A DNA stretch of 60,359 nucleotides from an uncultured Bacilli bacterium (GTDB lineage Bacteria > Bacillota_I > Bacilli_A > RF39 > UBA660). The DNA lies in assembly GCA_944358455.1 (NCBI GenBank), contig CALVRE010000008.1, positions 1 to 60,359 of the forward strand. The letters are read 5' to 3'. Made by a program: the position numbers and the translations under genes. The notes under the pieces were generated by a model that ran no database searches, was not told the DNA's origin, and saw only the letters and a program-made list of their open reading frames with translations. Positions 32,523-41,266 of this stretch are shown in pieces; the first letter of the stretch is position 1; each line of letters begins with the position of its first letter.

Positions 32523-33032
32523 ATGTTAGAATTAGCAAAATTAGACGATCTTGATGAAATTATGATCGATATTGATGAGGTTAAAAAATTGTTTCAAGCT
32601 AGGGGGCTTAGAACTTGGCCAGAAAATTACCCTAGCATTGAAATGGTAATGCGTGATATTCAAGAAGAACGTATTTATATATGGAGAGAAAATAATCGCA
32701 TTGTAGGTTCTTTTATGTTTGCCACAAACACTAACGATCCACACTATTACGAAGTAGATTTTCATTATACGGATGATCCTAATTATGGACTTATTCATCG
32801 TATGAATGTAATACCTGAATATCAAAAAAGGAGAATTGAATATGACATGTTAGAAGGTATTGAAAAAGTGGCCATTGATAGACATATTAGTTATCTTAGA
32901 ACAGCGATCACGAGTGATAATAAAATGATGTCTAAAATATTAGAAAATTTAGGTTATCAAAAAACGGGAGAAGTTTCTAGTATCGATAATATAATACGTT
33001 GTGGATATGAAAAAAAGCTTGTCAGAGAATGA
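32523..33032 (+). CDS. GNAT-family N-acetyltransferase
   Basis: A 169-residue protein with the GNAT fold. The conserved acceptor/CoA region reads YGLIHRMNVIPEYQKRRIEYDMLEGIEKVA (~residues 95-120), although the usual R/QxxGxG/A acetyl-CoA loop is weakened to QKRRIEYD. The substrate is unknown. It starts 11 bases after rnfB, so may be co-transcribed with the Rnf operon. Confidence 0.7.
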   Translation: MLELAKLDDLDEIMIDIDEVKKLFQARGLRTWPENYPSIEMVMRDIQEERIYIWRENNRIVGSFMFATNTNDPHYYEVDFHYTDDPNYGLIHRMNVIPEYQKRRIEYDMLEGIEKVAIDRHISYLRTAITSDNKMMSKILENLGYQKTGEVSSIDNIIRCGYEKKLVRE

Positions 33033-33152
33033 AAGGTTTGCTATAATCAAAATGTAAAGAAATAGTAATATAGTGTGCGAAGGCAAGAAAAATAAAGGGA
33101 AAATTTGGTTGCGATACGCACACTGGGGGGGGGGTATTATATACCTCTCTTT
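33019..33152 (+). promoter_or_regulatory. Promoter and G10-hairpin leader (copy B) of the DUF2628 gene
   Basis: A promoter TTGTCA (33019-33024), 17 bases, TATAAT (33042-33047) starts a ~100-base RNA. GTGTGCG (33074-33080) can pair fully with CGCACAC (33117-33123). Exactly ten G (33125-33134) and a hairpin arm GGTAT / ATACC with nine Ts follow. The next gene starts 40 bases later with no other promoter seen, so the hairpin would act as an attenuator. Copy A at 276-444 shares the start and the G10 hairpin. Confidence 0.5.
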
Positions 33153-33191
33153 TTTTTTGATGAAGAAAAGTAAAAATAGGAGTGAAAAAAC

Positions 33192-34076
33192 ATGAATCCA
33201 GAACAAAATCATTTTAATAATTCTAATCAAGTAGGGAATACCAATATTCCAAACAATCAAGTATTGACCAACAATAGAAATTTAAATAATTCGATCAATC
33301 AAAATGAGATGAATCCATCTTTCGCATCTGATTCAATGCTTACACCAACAGATGGAGGAAACACGGATTCTGCATTAGAAAATCATATGATAAATAACTC
33401 ATCAAGTTCTAATTTGACGAATCAATCTAATCGGTTTATTCCATCATCGATGAACGAATCAGAAATCGATCATCAAGCAGCGTTAAATTGGGAAAATGTT
33501 TCAATGCCAAAGAATTTTTCATCATTTGGAAATATTCCACCATCGACGAATGAACAAAAAAGGGATGTTCATATAAATAATCAACCTAATCCAGTTCCTA
33601 ATGTTGATTTAATGACATCGCCAAATAGAGAGGGAGACTTTGAAAGACAATCAGGTAATGTGATCAATGATCAAGAACTTTTAAAAGCATTTATTGGATT
33701 TAACTATGAAAAGATTACGACAAGAGCTTTTAATTGGAGTGGTTTTTTCTTTACGTATAGTTATGTTTTATACCGTAAAATGTTTCTATATTGGCTTTTG
33801 TTACAACTTTTCGATCTGATCTTATTGAATAATATTATAGCAACGTTGATTATTGGTGTCATTTTTGGATTTGCCGTTAACCCAGTCTATCTTGCTTTTG
33901 CCAAGCGAAAAATTAAGGAAATAAAAGCAAAGAATCCAAATAAAAGCATGGGAGAATTAAAAACGATATGTGCTATCAAAGGTGGAACAAGTATAGGAGT
34001 GGTTCTTTTACTTATCATTTCACGAGTCTTCATTATAATTGGCATCCTATACATTATGGCATCGGCATTAACGTAA
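33192..34076 (+). CDS. DUF2628-type membrane protein with a long Asn-rich N-terminus
   Basis: A 294-residue protein. Residues 1-~160 are very rich in Asn, Ser and Gln (NNSNQVGNTNIPNNQ) and are probably disordered. Residues ~175-294 form a DUF2628-like module: a FNWSGFFFTYSYVLYRKMF motif and three TM helices. The strong ribosome site is TAGGAGTG. It is controlled by the G10 leader upstream and ends at a shared terminator. Confidence 0.7.
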   Translation: MNPEQNHFNNSNQVGNTNIPNNQVLTNNRNLNNSINQNEMNPSFASDSMLTPTDGGNTDSALENHMINNSSSSNLTNQSNRFIPSSMNESEIDHQAALNWENVSMPKNFSSFGNIPPSTNEQKRDVHINNQPNPVPNVDLMTSPNREGDFERQSGNVINDQELLKAFIGFNYEKITTRAFNWSGFFFTYSYVLYRKMFLYWLLLQLFDLILLNNIIATLIIGVIFGFAVNPVYLAFAKRKIKEIKAKNPNKSMGELKTICAIKGGTSIGVVLLLIISRVFIIIGILYIMASALT

Positions 34077-34113
34077 ATATCATCATTCAAATTAACGAAT
34101 ATTGAATAATAAT

Positions 34114-34143
34114 AAAAAAATTGTGTTTTGACACAATTTTTTT
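34114..34143. terminator. Bidirectional terminator between DUF2628 and rpmB
   Basis: The perfect stem AAAAAAATTGTGT / ACACAATTTTTTT with loop TTTG serves both convergent genes. Confidence 0.88.
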
Positions 34144-34151
34144 GATACCAA

Positions 34152-34334
34152 CTATGCTTCGATCTTATTAACTTTGTTTAATGTTCTAAGTTCTCTAGCA
34201 CTGATTCTAACTTGTTTTCCATTATCTAATGTGATTTTTTGTAAATTTGGTTTTTGAGCATGTCTTGTAGCGTTGCAAGCATGACTTCTTCTATTTCCAA
34301 ATAATGGAGTTTTGTTTGTTACTTTTTTTGCCAT
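34152..34334 (-). CDS. rpmB: Ribosomal protein L28
   Basis: A 60-residue basic protein of the large ribosomal subunit. Family motifs are NKTPLFGNRRSHACNATRHA and a C-terminal VRISARELRTLNKV. AAAGGAGG precedes the ATG. It is probably monocistronic. Confidence 0.93.
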   Translation of the reverse strand: MAKKVTNKTPLFGNRRSHACNATRHAQKPNLQKITLDNGKQVRISARELRTLNKVNKIEA

Positions 34335-34410
34335 ATTGTGTTTCCTCCTTTAAGATTTCGTTTTTTTCTTTGCCTTTTAACTTTATCATATTCTCGTTTG
34401 TAAGTCAATA

Positions 34411-35277
34411 TTAATCATATAATTCATTTTTAAGTAATTCAATGTTATTGTTCATGAGTGAGAGGTAATCTTGATTGCTATTTCTTTCTTCATCTGTCAA
34501 ATTGGAAAGAGAGTGAAGGGTAATAAGTTCTACATCTGTTTTTTCTTGAATTTCTTTTATTGTATCATTTATTTCTTCGTTTTGGAGAGTAAAGATATAA
34601 CTATTTTCACCACTATTGATAAGTGCCGTAACATCAGCAATTTTCTTTTCTGTTAAATCTTCATTCTCTTCAAGAGAAATAACGGAAAAACCATATTTTT
34701 CTAAGAATTTGAAAACATCGTTCGATACGATCAACGTTTTATTATCGCTACTATCCATCATCAATTTTATTTTAGCGTCGAGATTCGATACTTCGATTTT
34801 TAACTGTTCGTATTGCTCTTCAATATCGTTTTTTAAATAATGATTATTGATATATTCTTCTAGACCATCACGAACATTTTGAGCCAACATTAGAAAGTTC
34901 GATGGATCTAACCATAATTCTTCGATGCCATAACTATATTCCATAGTAAGTGATGTATCGATAATACGAAGATTTTTATTATGATTGAACATGGGAATGA
35001 CATAGTCTTTTTCCGAACTTAATCCATTAAATACAAATAAGCTAGCCTTACTGTAGTCTAAGATCTGTTTATCTGTGAGGGTATAATCATTGATATTGAC
35101 ACCATCTGGATAAATGCTATAGACAGTACTATGAGTACCATACAAGCGTTCGACGATATATTCGATTGGATAAGCCGTCGCATAAATATCAATATCCTCT
35201 AAATTATCTCTTTTAAAACATCCAGTCGCATAAAAAGAAAGGATCATCATCATTAATAATATCGTTATTTTTTTCAT
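34411..35277 (-). CDS. Metal ABC-transporter substrate-binding lipoprotein (ZnuA/TroA family)
   Basis: A 288-residue lipoprotein with lipobox Cys20 (FYATGCFK). The cluster-9 substrate-binding fold shows YATAYPIEYIVERLYG near the start and DYTLTDKQILDYSKASLFVFNG where Zn/Mn proteins usually have a His-rich pair (DPHxxxxTP). The usual ligand histidines seem reduced: NINDYTLT replaces the first His motif and LDPSNFLM the second. Metal specificity is therefore doubtful. No permease or ATPase genes are adjacent. It overlaps yidD by four bases. Confidence 0.75.
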   Translation of the reverse strand: MKKITILLMMMILSFYATGCFKRDNLEDIDIYATAYPIEYIVERLYGTHSTVYSIYPDGVNINDYTLTDKQILDYSKASLFVFNGLSSEKDYVIPMFNHNKNLRIIDTSLTMEYSYGIEELWLDPSNFLMLAQNVRDGLEEYINNHYLKNDIEEQYEQLKIEVSNLDAKIKLMMDSSDNKTLIVSNDVFKFLEKYGFSVISLEENEDLTEKKIADVTALINSGENSYIFTLQNEEINDTIKEIQEKTDVELITLHSLSNLTDEERNSNQDYLSLMNNNIELLKNELYD

Positions 35278-35498
35278 TTTTTTTCTCCTTTTTTTGGTAC
35301 GGGATCATATCCATAAGTTCCCCATGGATTACATTTTAAAATACGTTTGATTGCTAAGAAAGAACCCTTCAAACTGCCATATTCCTCGATTGCTTCAATG
35401 GCATAGTTGGAACAAGTCGGAATGTGTCTACAAGCTGAATGCCATGGTCCCGGAATTTTTTGATATAACTTGATACCTTTTATTAATATCTGTTTCAT
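35274..35498 (-). CDS. yidD: Membrane protein insertion efficiency factor YidD
   Basis: A 74-residue protein with the YidD signature: LIKGIKLYQKIPGPW, then CRHIPTCSNYAIEAIEEYG and RILKCNPWG.YGYDPVP. It assists YidC-dependent membrane insertion. It is co-transcribed with the lipoprotein gene (ATGA overlap). Confidence 0.92.
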   Translation of the reverse strand: MKQILIKGIKLYQKIPGPWHSACRHIPTCSNYAIEAIEEYGSLKGSFLAIKRILKCNPWGTYGYDPVPKKGEKK

Positions 35499-35582
35499 GA
35501 TTCTATTATACTAGAAGAGGTGATAAAAGTAAAGAAAGAGAAAATTGAAAAGATAGGATAACCATGTTATAATGAAACTGTG

Positions 35583-36674
35583 ATGTGTATGTGGAAGTTA
35601 AAAGAAATAGGGAAAACGGTTATTTTTTTTGGGAATGATTATTCTATTATGTTTTATCGCAAGCTTTATAAAAGTATGTTCTCATGAATTACCATGGAGC
35701 CATTTATTGGAAGAAACAGGGCTATACTTTCTTTATACGATAGGATATGGTTCTTTGGAACAGGATACTGTACTTCAACAAGTATTCGCCATGATTGGCA
35801 TCATTTCTTTAAGTTTAATGGGAACTTTTTTAACGATTAATTTGTTTTGGCGTATCGATGATGTCAAAATACGACCTACCATCGAGTGGAAAAAAGAAAA
35901 AGAGCATTCTTATTTAACGTTTGAAATTCAAAATAAAGGAAGAAGTATTTGTGATTTAAAAGCAACGCTTATGACTTATGATGCTAGTGGTAATTTAATC
36001 GCTCAGAATTTAGAAGAATATACGTATCCTCTGTTAGTACATGGTGCCAAATGGATAATGACGATGAATTTAAAAGAAACGTTTTGGTATCAAACGTTAA
36101 AAACGATGTTAGAAAATGATCAAGTTTCTCTTTATATGACGTTTTCTTTAGTCGATGTTAAAACAGGACAAAGTAGTATCAAAGTCGTCTCTTGGAAAGC
36201 GAAAGACCTCGTTTCTGATGAATTAGAAACATTAACTTTAAATATCAAAAATCCGATTATCCATTTACCACTTGAAAAGCTACAAGTAGTTGGTTACCAA
36301 AGTGTCGTACAAAAGTTAGATGATGCCGGAATGTCTTATGAATTTAGTAAGAAAAAAGATAGTTTTGCCATGCTTTATTTTTCTTATCATGACGAGAAGG
36401 AAAATTGGAATCGCTATGACGCTAATAAGACGAATTTTTGTTTTGAAATTGATAGTATGAAAGAAGCAATTGTTACCATCGAATTAAAAGGAAATGGAAC
36501 GATTTTAAAAAAGAATATCAGCTAAAACCAAACGATAATTTCTTTTCCTTATCTTTGTCTTTGGTGACGAGTACATTACTAGATAGTCTCGAAGAAGTTT
36601 GTTTTACTTTTTTTGCTTCCGAAAAGGGAAAAAATGAAATTCATATCAAAAAAGCTTATTTAGAACAATTTTAA
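35583..36674 (+). pseudogene. Membrane protein gene broken by two homopolymer frameshifts
   Basis: A promoter TTGAAA (35545-35550), 17 bases and TGtTATAAT (to 35573) lead almost directly into ATG (35583 or 35589) and MWKLKEIGKTVIFF. At an 8-T run (35623-35630) the frame must drop one T to join a 298-codon frame that continues the same TM helix (GMIILLCFIASFI). At a 6-A run (36507-36512) one A must be added to join a further 50+ codons (EYQLKPNDNFFSLS...) ending at 36674. The repaired product has ~360 residues, two TM helices and an extracytoplasmic region. No family is recognised. Causes could be decay, phase variation or assembly error. Confidence 0.65.
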
Positions 36675-36731
36675 ACAATTCTATTATTGGCAAGAAGAAA
36701 GAAATCATGTTATAATCAGAAAGGTGAGAAT

Positions 36732-37424
36732 ATGAAATTGTTAGAAGATTTACAAATAGAGACGAAACAAGAAAAACTCTATCAGACGGCTTTAACACAT
36801 ACGAGTTATGCGAATGAAGAGAATGTGACAAGTTATGAACGGTTAGAATATTTAGGAGATGCGGTTCTAGAGTTGATTATGACGGAATATCTTTATAAAA
36901 ATACGGAATTAGCAGAAGGAGAAATGACGAAAACGCGTGCTCACTATGTGTGTGAAGAAGCCCTTTATGAGTATTCTCAGTATTTGCACTTAAATGATTA
37001 TGTACGTTTAGGTAAAGGAGAAGCTGAAAATGGTGGAAAGTATCGAAAAGCGATTGTTGCCGATATTTTCGAGTCTTTCCTAGGCGCTATGTATCTTGAT
37101 AAAGGAATGGATGAAGTGAAAAGATTTTTCTACAAGCATATTATTCCTCTGATTGAGAATCATCAATTGGATTATATTCGTGATTATAAATCGGTGTTAC
37201 AAGAACTTGTTCAGACAGATAAACGTAGTTTAGAATATGTTTTATTAGAGGAAGAGGGACCTGCTCATAATAAAACGTTTACCGTTATTGTCAAAATCGA
37301 TGATATTATTTATGGCAAGGGAATTGCCCATAGTAAAAAAGAGGCAGAACAAGAGGCTGCCAAAGATGCACTTAAAAAAAGTGTGAGCGGAAGCTTTGAA
37401 AGTGTCGAAAAAGACTTGAAATAG
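36732..37424 (+). CDS. rnc: Ribonuclease III
   Basis: A 230-residue double-strand-specific RNase. The catalytic signature ERLEYLGDAVLEL (~residues 36-48) is followed by a second acidic cluster in VADIFESFLGAMYLD (~111-125). The C-terminal dsRNA-binding domain (~152-222) shows GKGIAHSKKEAEQEAAKDAL. The ATG at 36732 is chosen for its AAAGGTGAG ribosome site. The -10 TATAAT at 36711-36716 overlaps the area just after the broken gene. Confidence 0.95.
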   Translation: MKLLEDLQIETKQEKLYQTALTHTSYANEENVTSYERLEYLGDAVLELIMTEYLYKNTELAEGEMTKTRAHYVCEEALYEYSQYLHLNDYVRLGKGEAENGGKYRKAIVADIFESFLGAMYLDKGMDEVKRFFYKHIIPLIENHQLDYIRDYKSVLQELVQTDKRSLEYVLLEEEGPAHNKTFTVIVKIDDIIYGKGIAHSKKEAEQEAAKDALKKSVSGSFESVEKDLK

Positions 37425-37474
37425 ATAGGAAAATACAGTAAAATAGGATAGTCAGAAAAGAAAGAGATGAAAAA

Positions 37475-38191
37475 ATGGGAAGAGCATATGAAGTAAGAAA
37501 AGCAAGTATTCAAAAAACGGGAGCAGCAAAATCGAAGTTGTATTCGATGTATGCAAGAGAAATTTATCAAGCTGCTAAGAACGGTGGGATTGAATTAGAA
37601 GCCAATGCTACTTTGAAACGTTTAGTAGAAAAAGCGAAAAAAGAACAAGTGCCAGCAGATATTATCAAACGTGCGATCGATAAAGTAAATAGTGGAGCTG
37701 ATGAATCTTATGATTCTGTTCGTTATGAACTTTTTGGACCTGCTGGATCTACGGTGATCGTCGATTGTTTGACAGATAATGTCAATCGTTCTGTAAGTGC
37801 GGTACGTACTGCCGTTAATAAATGCCATGTTAAAATGGGAGCGATTGGTAGCGTCGCATACATGTATGATAATTTATGTGTCGTTGGTTTTAAAGGATTA
37901 GATGAAGAGGCAACTTTGGAAGCCTTAATTAATGCTGGGTTAGATGTTGATGATATCGAAATGCATGATGGAGAAACGATTATTTATGGATCTCCAAGTG
38001 ATTTATATGATATTAAGAATGCGATTCAAGCAGTCCTTCCAAATGTTGAATTTGATACGGATGAAATTGTGATGATTCCAAAAGATAAAATTACATTGAC
38101 TGGAGAAGATTTAGAAATCTTCAATCGTTTGCTTACCTTATTAGAAGATATCGAAGATGTACAAACGGTTTATCACAATGTAGCATTATAA
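37475..38191 (+). CDS. yebC: YebC/PmpR-family protein
   Basis: A 238-residue protein of the TACO1/YebC family, starting MGRAYEVRKASIQKTGAAKS with the family motif YEVRKAS...KSKLYS.Y.REIY. The conserved YELFGPAGSTVIVDCLTDN segment is present. Members have been described as transcription regulators and as factors helping ribosomes at difficult sequences; which applies here is open. It is followed by a strong terminator. Confidence 0.92.
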   Translation: MGRAYEVRKASIQKTGAAKSKLYSMYAREIYQAAKNGGIELEANATLKRLVEKAKKEQVPADIIKRAIDKVNSGADESYDSVRYELFGPAGSTVIVDCLTDNVNRSVSAVRTAVNKCHVKMGAIGSVAYMYDNLCVVGFKGLDEEATLEALINAGLDVDDIEMHDGETIIYGSPSDLYDIKNAIQAVLPNVEFDTDEIVMIPKDKITLTGEDLEIFNRLLTLLEDIEDVQTVYHNVAL

Positions 38192-38221
38192 AGTAGTAAG
38201 TGAAAAGTATTTTTGTTTTAG

Positions 38222-38264
38222 AAAAGAAAAAACATATAGGTTTCGCTATATGTTTTCTTTTTTC
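38222..38264 (+). terminator. Terminator of yebC
   Basis: The long stem AAAAGAAAAAACATATAG / CTATATGTTTTCTTTTTT has loop GTTTCG. Confidence 0.88.
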
Positions 38265-38373
38265 GACTTTTCTCGACAGAATGTTAGAATATAATCATCA
38301 TAAGTTCCCGTTATTTTCCACTTGAAAAAATAAACGAAATACGTTATACTAAAGACAAATAAGACATAATGGG

Positions 38374-38631
38374 TTATGAAGCGTGTTGCGATACTTCTGT
38401 CATGCAAAACAATTGATCAACATTGACACCTAGTGCTTTGGATATTTTCAAAATGACGGTAAGAGAAACATTCTTGTATTCTTTTCCCGATTCTATTTGT
38501 TTGATATACGAAGTACTCAGGTCGCAAAGTTCCGCAAGTTCTTCTTGCGTCATATTAATTTTCTTGCGATAATGACGAATATTATTGCTGAAAATATTAT
38601 ATTGAGTTGCGATTTCTTTATTACTGATCAT
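38374..38631 (-). CDS. XRE-family DNA-binding protein
   Basis: An 85-residue protein that is essentially one Cro/CI-type helix-turn-helix: NIRHYRKKINMTQEELAELC and STSYIKQIESGKEYKNVSL (~residues 17-70). It is divergent from a second XRE gene at 38760, and the ~130-base space between them probably holds both promoters and operators. The targets are unknown. Confidence 0.8.
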   Translation of the reverse strand: MISNKEIATQYNIFSNNIRHYRKKINMTQEELAELCDLSTSYIKQIESGKEYKNVSLTVILKISKALGVNVDQLFCMTEVSQHAS

Positions 38632-38759
38632 AGTTGCACCCCTTTATGGAATATTTTTCCAAAATTCTAACAGTTTTATTTTCTCATATTTCTGTTAGAA
38701 ACACAGTACACCGATAGTGGACTATTTATGCTATAATGAGATTAGAAAAGAGGATTTTT

Positions 38760-38978
38760 ATGTATCGAAAATTAAAAGAACTGCGTAAAAAAAAGAAGCT
38801 AACAACGATGGATATGGCTGAAAAACTAGAAATTAGTAAACCATTTTATTGTCAACTTGAAAATCAAACAAGAAGATTATCTTATGATATGGCGGTTAAA
38901 ATTGCAGGTGTTTTTGGTATGAAACCAGATAGTGTTTTTTATCATGATCACACGAATAGGGAAAATGAGGAAAATTAA
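38760..38978 (+). CDS. Small XRE-family DNA-binding protein
   Basis: A 72-residue protein with a helix-turn-helix: LKELRKKKKLTTMDMAEKL and KPFYCQLENQTRRLSYDMAV (~residues 4-45), ending in an acidic tail. The ATG at 38760 fits the AGAGGA ribosome site; an in-frame ATG at 38736 would lie on the -10 TATAAT (38731-38736). It precedes the primosome genes by 69 bases. Confidence 0.78.
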   Translation: MYRKLKELRKKKKLTTMDMAEKLEISKPFYCQLENQTRRLSYDMAVKIAGVFGMKPDSVFYHDHTNRENEEN

Positions 38979-39047
38979 CATTTTCTCTTTTTTAATAACG
39001 GAATTTGTGATACACTAAAATTAGTTTATCAGTAGGGGGATGATGAT

Positions 39048-40331
39048 ATGATCAAGAAGAATGTTCTACCAGCCGATACTTTTGTCGTCATCAATAAAAC
39101 CGTGCTGAATGATCAAGATCGCAAATTATTAGTCATGCTTTATCAACCAATTATTGGACAAGTTGCGATCAGTCTTTATTTTTCTCTTTGGTCCTATTTA
39201 GATAAAAATGAATTGTTCTCGAAAGAATGGACACATCATCATTTAATGACGAATATGAGAATGAAATTATCAGAGATTATTGAGGCAAGAGAAAAATTAG
39301 AAGCGATTGGATTATTAAAATCTTATTTTAAGACAAATCATATTAATCATTATGCTTATTTGTTATATTCACCAATGCCAGCAAGTGAGTTTTTTAAAAA
39401 TCCCATTTTGAGTACGTCACTATATAATAATGTAGGAGATACTGAATACAATAAAACGGTCGAATATTTTCGTATGCCTTCTTTAAATCTAAAGGATTAT
39501 GAAGAGGTCACTTGTCATTTTGATGAAGTGTTCGAAGCCATTCCTACATCATCTTTGGAACATTTAGTAGGAGATATCAAAAGGAGAAATCACAATCCTA
39601 TCGAATTGTTGTCAAAAATTGATATTGACAATGTTTTTTCCTTGATTCCTGATGAACTATTAAATCGGAAAAGTATTACCAAAGAAACGAAAGATCTAAT
39701 TTATAAAATTAGTTTTGTCTATAACTTGAGTGAGGATGAGACAAGTGAATTAGTTCGAAATTCGATCAATGAAAAGAAGATGATCGATAAAGATCGTTTA
39801 CGTAATAACAGTCGAAAATATTATCAATTTGAACATAGTGGTAAATTGCCAAGTCTTGTCTATCGTAATCAACCAGAATATTTAAGAAAGCCAGTGGGTG
39901 ATACTTCGCCAAGAGCCAAGCTGATTTATCAATTTGAAACGACAAGTCCCTATGATTTCTTATGTCGCAAGAATAAACATAATACTCTTTCCAAGAGTGA
40001 ACGTGATATTTTGAGCTATCTTGCTCTTGATTTGAACATGAAGCCAGGAGTGATGAATGTTCTTCTTGATTATGTGTTAAAAATCAATGATAATAAATTG
40101 AATCGTTCATTTGTCGAAAGTATTGCTGGGCAATGGATGCGAAGTAATGTTCAGACGGTCGAGGAAGCGATGATGCTCGCCGAGAAAGAGTATCAAAAAC
40201 GCAATCGATTAGTGACAAAGAAGAAGAATGTGGTTGCGAAACCAGATTGGTTTGACAAAACAATCGAAAAACAGGAAGCATCGATCGATGAACAGAAAGA
40301 AATGGAAGAACTGTTAAAAGAATTTCAGTAA
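39048..40331 (+). CDS. dnaB: Replication initiation / membrane attachment protein DnaB
   Basis: A 427-residue Gram-positive DnaB (not the helicase) with DnaD-like modules. The N-terminal winged helix (~1-120) shows LLVMLYQPIIGQVAISLYFSLW. The C-terminal DnaD/DnaB-type helical domain (~290-370) shows LSYLALDLNMKPGVMNVLLDYV and NRSFVESIAGQWMRSNVQTVEEAM. It helps load the replicative helicase with DnaI. It ends 11 bases before dnaI. Confidence 0.88.
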   Translation: MIKKNVLPADTFVVINKTVLNDQDRKLLVMLYQPIIGQVAISLYFSLWSYLDKNELFSKEWTHHHLMTNMRMKLSEIIEAREKLEAIGLLKSYFKTNHINHYAYLLYSPMPASEFFKNPILSTSLYNNVGDTEYNKTVEYFRMPSLNLKDYEEVTCHFDEVFEAIPTSSLEHLVGDIKRRNHNPIELLSKIDIDNVFSLIPDELLNRKSITKETKDLIYKISFVYNLSEDETSELVRNSINEKKMIDKDRLRNNSRKYYQFEHSGKLPSLVYRNQPEYLRKPVGDTSPRAKLIYQFETTSPYDFLCRKNKHNTLSKSERDILSYLALDLNMKPGVMNVLLDYVLKINDNKLNRSFVESIAGQWMRSNVQTVEEAMMLAEKEYQKRNRLVTKKKNVVAKPDWFDKTIEKQEASIDEQKEMEELLKEFQ

Positions 40332-40342
40332 GTAGGTGAGTT

Positions 40343-41245
40343 ATGAAAACATTAGAAGAAATCAATCATTATCACGTAAACAAAAATCATCTGGCAAAAG
40401 AATACCTAGATGCATTAAAAGATCCTACTTTTAAAGAATTGACGGAAATTTTGAACCTACCAGATGAAATTTTGATGAAATATACTTCGATGTTACAAGA
40501 TAGTGCTATCGAATATGAACATTGTAAAAATTGTAAAAATATTTTGGCTTGCAAAAATAAATTGACAGGATTTTGTTATCTTCCTCATGTTTCCAATGAT
40601 GGATTGATTTTTGGCTATCAAGCTTGTAAATTTCAAAAGAAAAAGCAAAAAGAAAGCGCCTATTTAAACAATATTTATCTATTCGATGTTCCAAACGAAA
40701 TAAAAGAAGCCAAAATGTCGGACATTTATAAAGATGATAAAAGTCGTTTTAAAGCGATTAAATGGCTTACGACCTTTATCAAAAATTATCCTGATGTTTC
40801 CAAGGGATTATATTTATATGGAAACTTCGGATGTGGAAAAACGTATTTAATTGCAGCTACTTTTCACGAGTTAGCCAAAAAAGGCGTGAAGAGTGCGATC
40901 GTGTTTTGGCCAGAGTATTTACGCGACTTAAAAGCTTCCTTTGCGACTGATTTTAGTGAAAAATTTGAACGATTAAAAAAGATACCGTTACTTTTGATCG
41001 ATGATATTGGAGCAGAGAATACAACGGTGTGGAGTAGAGATGAAATCTTTTGCCCACTTGTGCAATATCGCATGCAGGAAGGATTACCAACTTTCTTTAC
41101 TTCCAATCTAACTTTGGAGGAATTAGAAAGTCATTTCAGCATTAGTAAGGAAAGTGTTGACCAAGTAAAGGCAAGACGAATCATCGAACGAATTCGTCAA
41201 TTGACAGAAGAATTACAAATGATTAGTAAAAATTTACGAAAGTAA
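40343..41245 (+). CDS. dnaI: Primosomal helicase loader DnaI
   Basis: A 300-residue AAA+ loader. The N-terminal zinc-binding helicase-interaction domain has CKNCKNILACKNKLTGFC (~55-75). Walker A is GNFGCGKT (~155), Walker B is LLLIDDIGAE (~213), and the arginine finger region is RRIIERI near the end. It loads the replicative helicase at oriC and during restart. It is followed after ~20 bases by an unusual RNB-like gene. Confidence 0.92.
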   Translation: MKTLEEINHYHVNKNHLAKEYLDALKDPTFKELTEILNLPDEILMKYTSMLQDSAIEYEHCKNCKNILACKNKLTGFCYLPHVSNDGLIFGYQACKFQKKKQKESAYLNNIYLFDVPNEIKEAKMSDIYKDDKSRFKAIKWLTTFIKNYPDVSKGLYLYGNFGCGKTYLIAATFHELAKKGVKSAIVFWPEYLRDLKASFATDFSEKFERLKKIPLLLIDDIGAENTTVWSRDEIFCPLVQYRMQEGLPTFFTSNLTLEELESHFSISKESVDQVKARRIIERIRQLTEELQMISKNLRK

Positions 41246-41266
41246 TCAATGACAGGGTGGTGCAGT

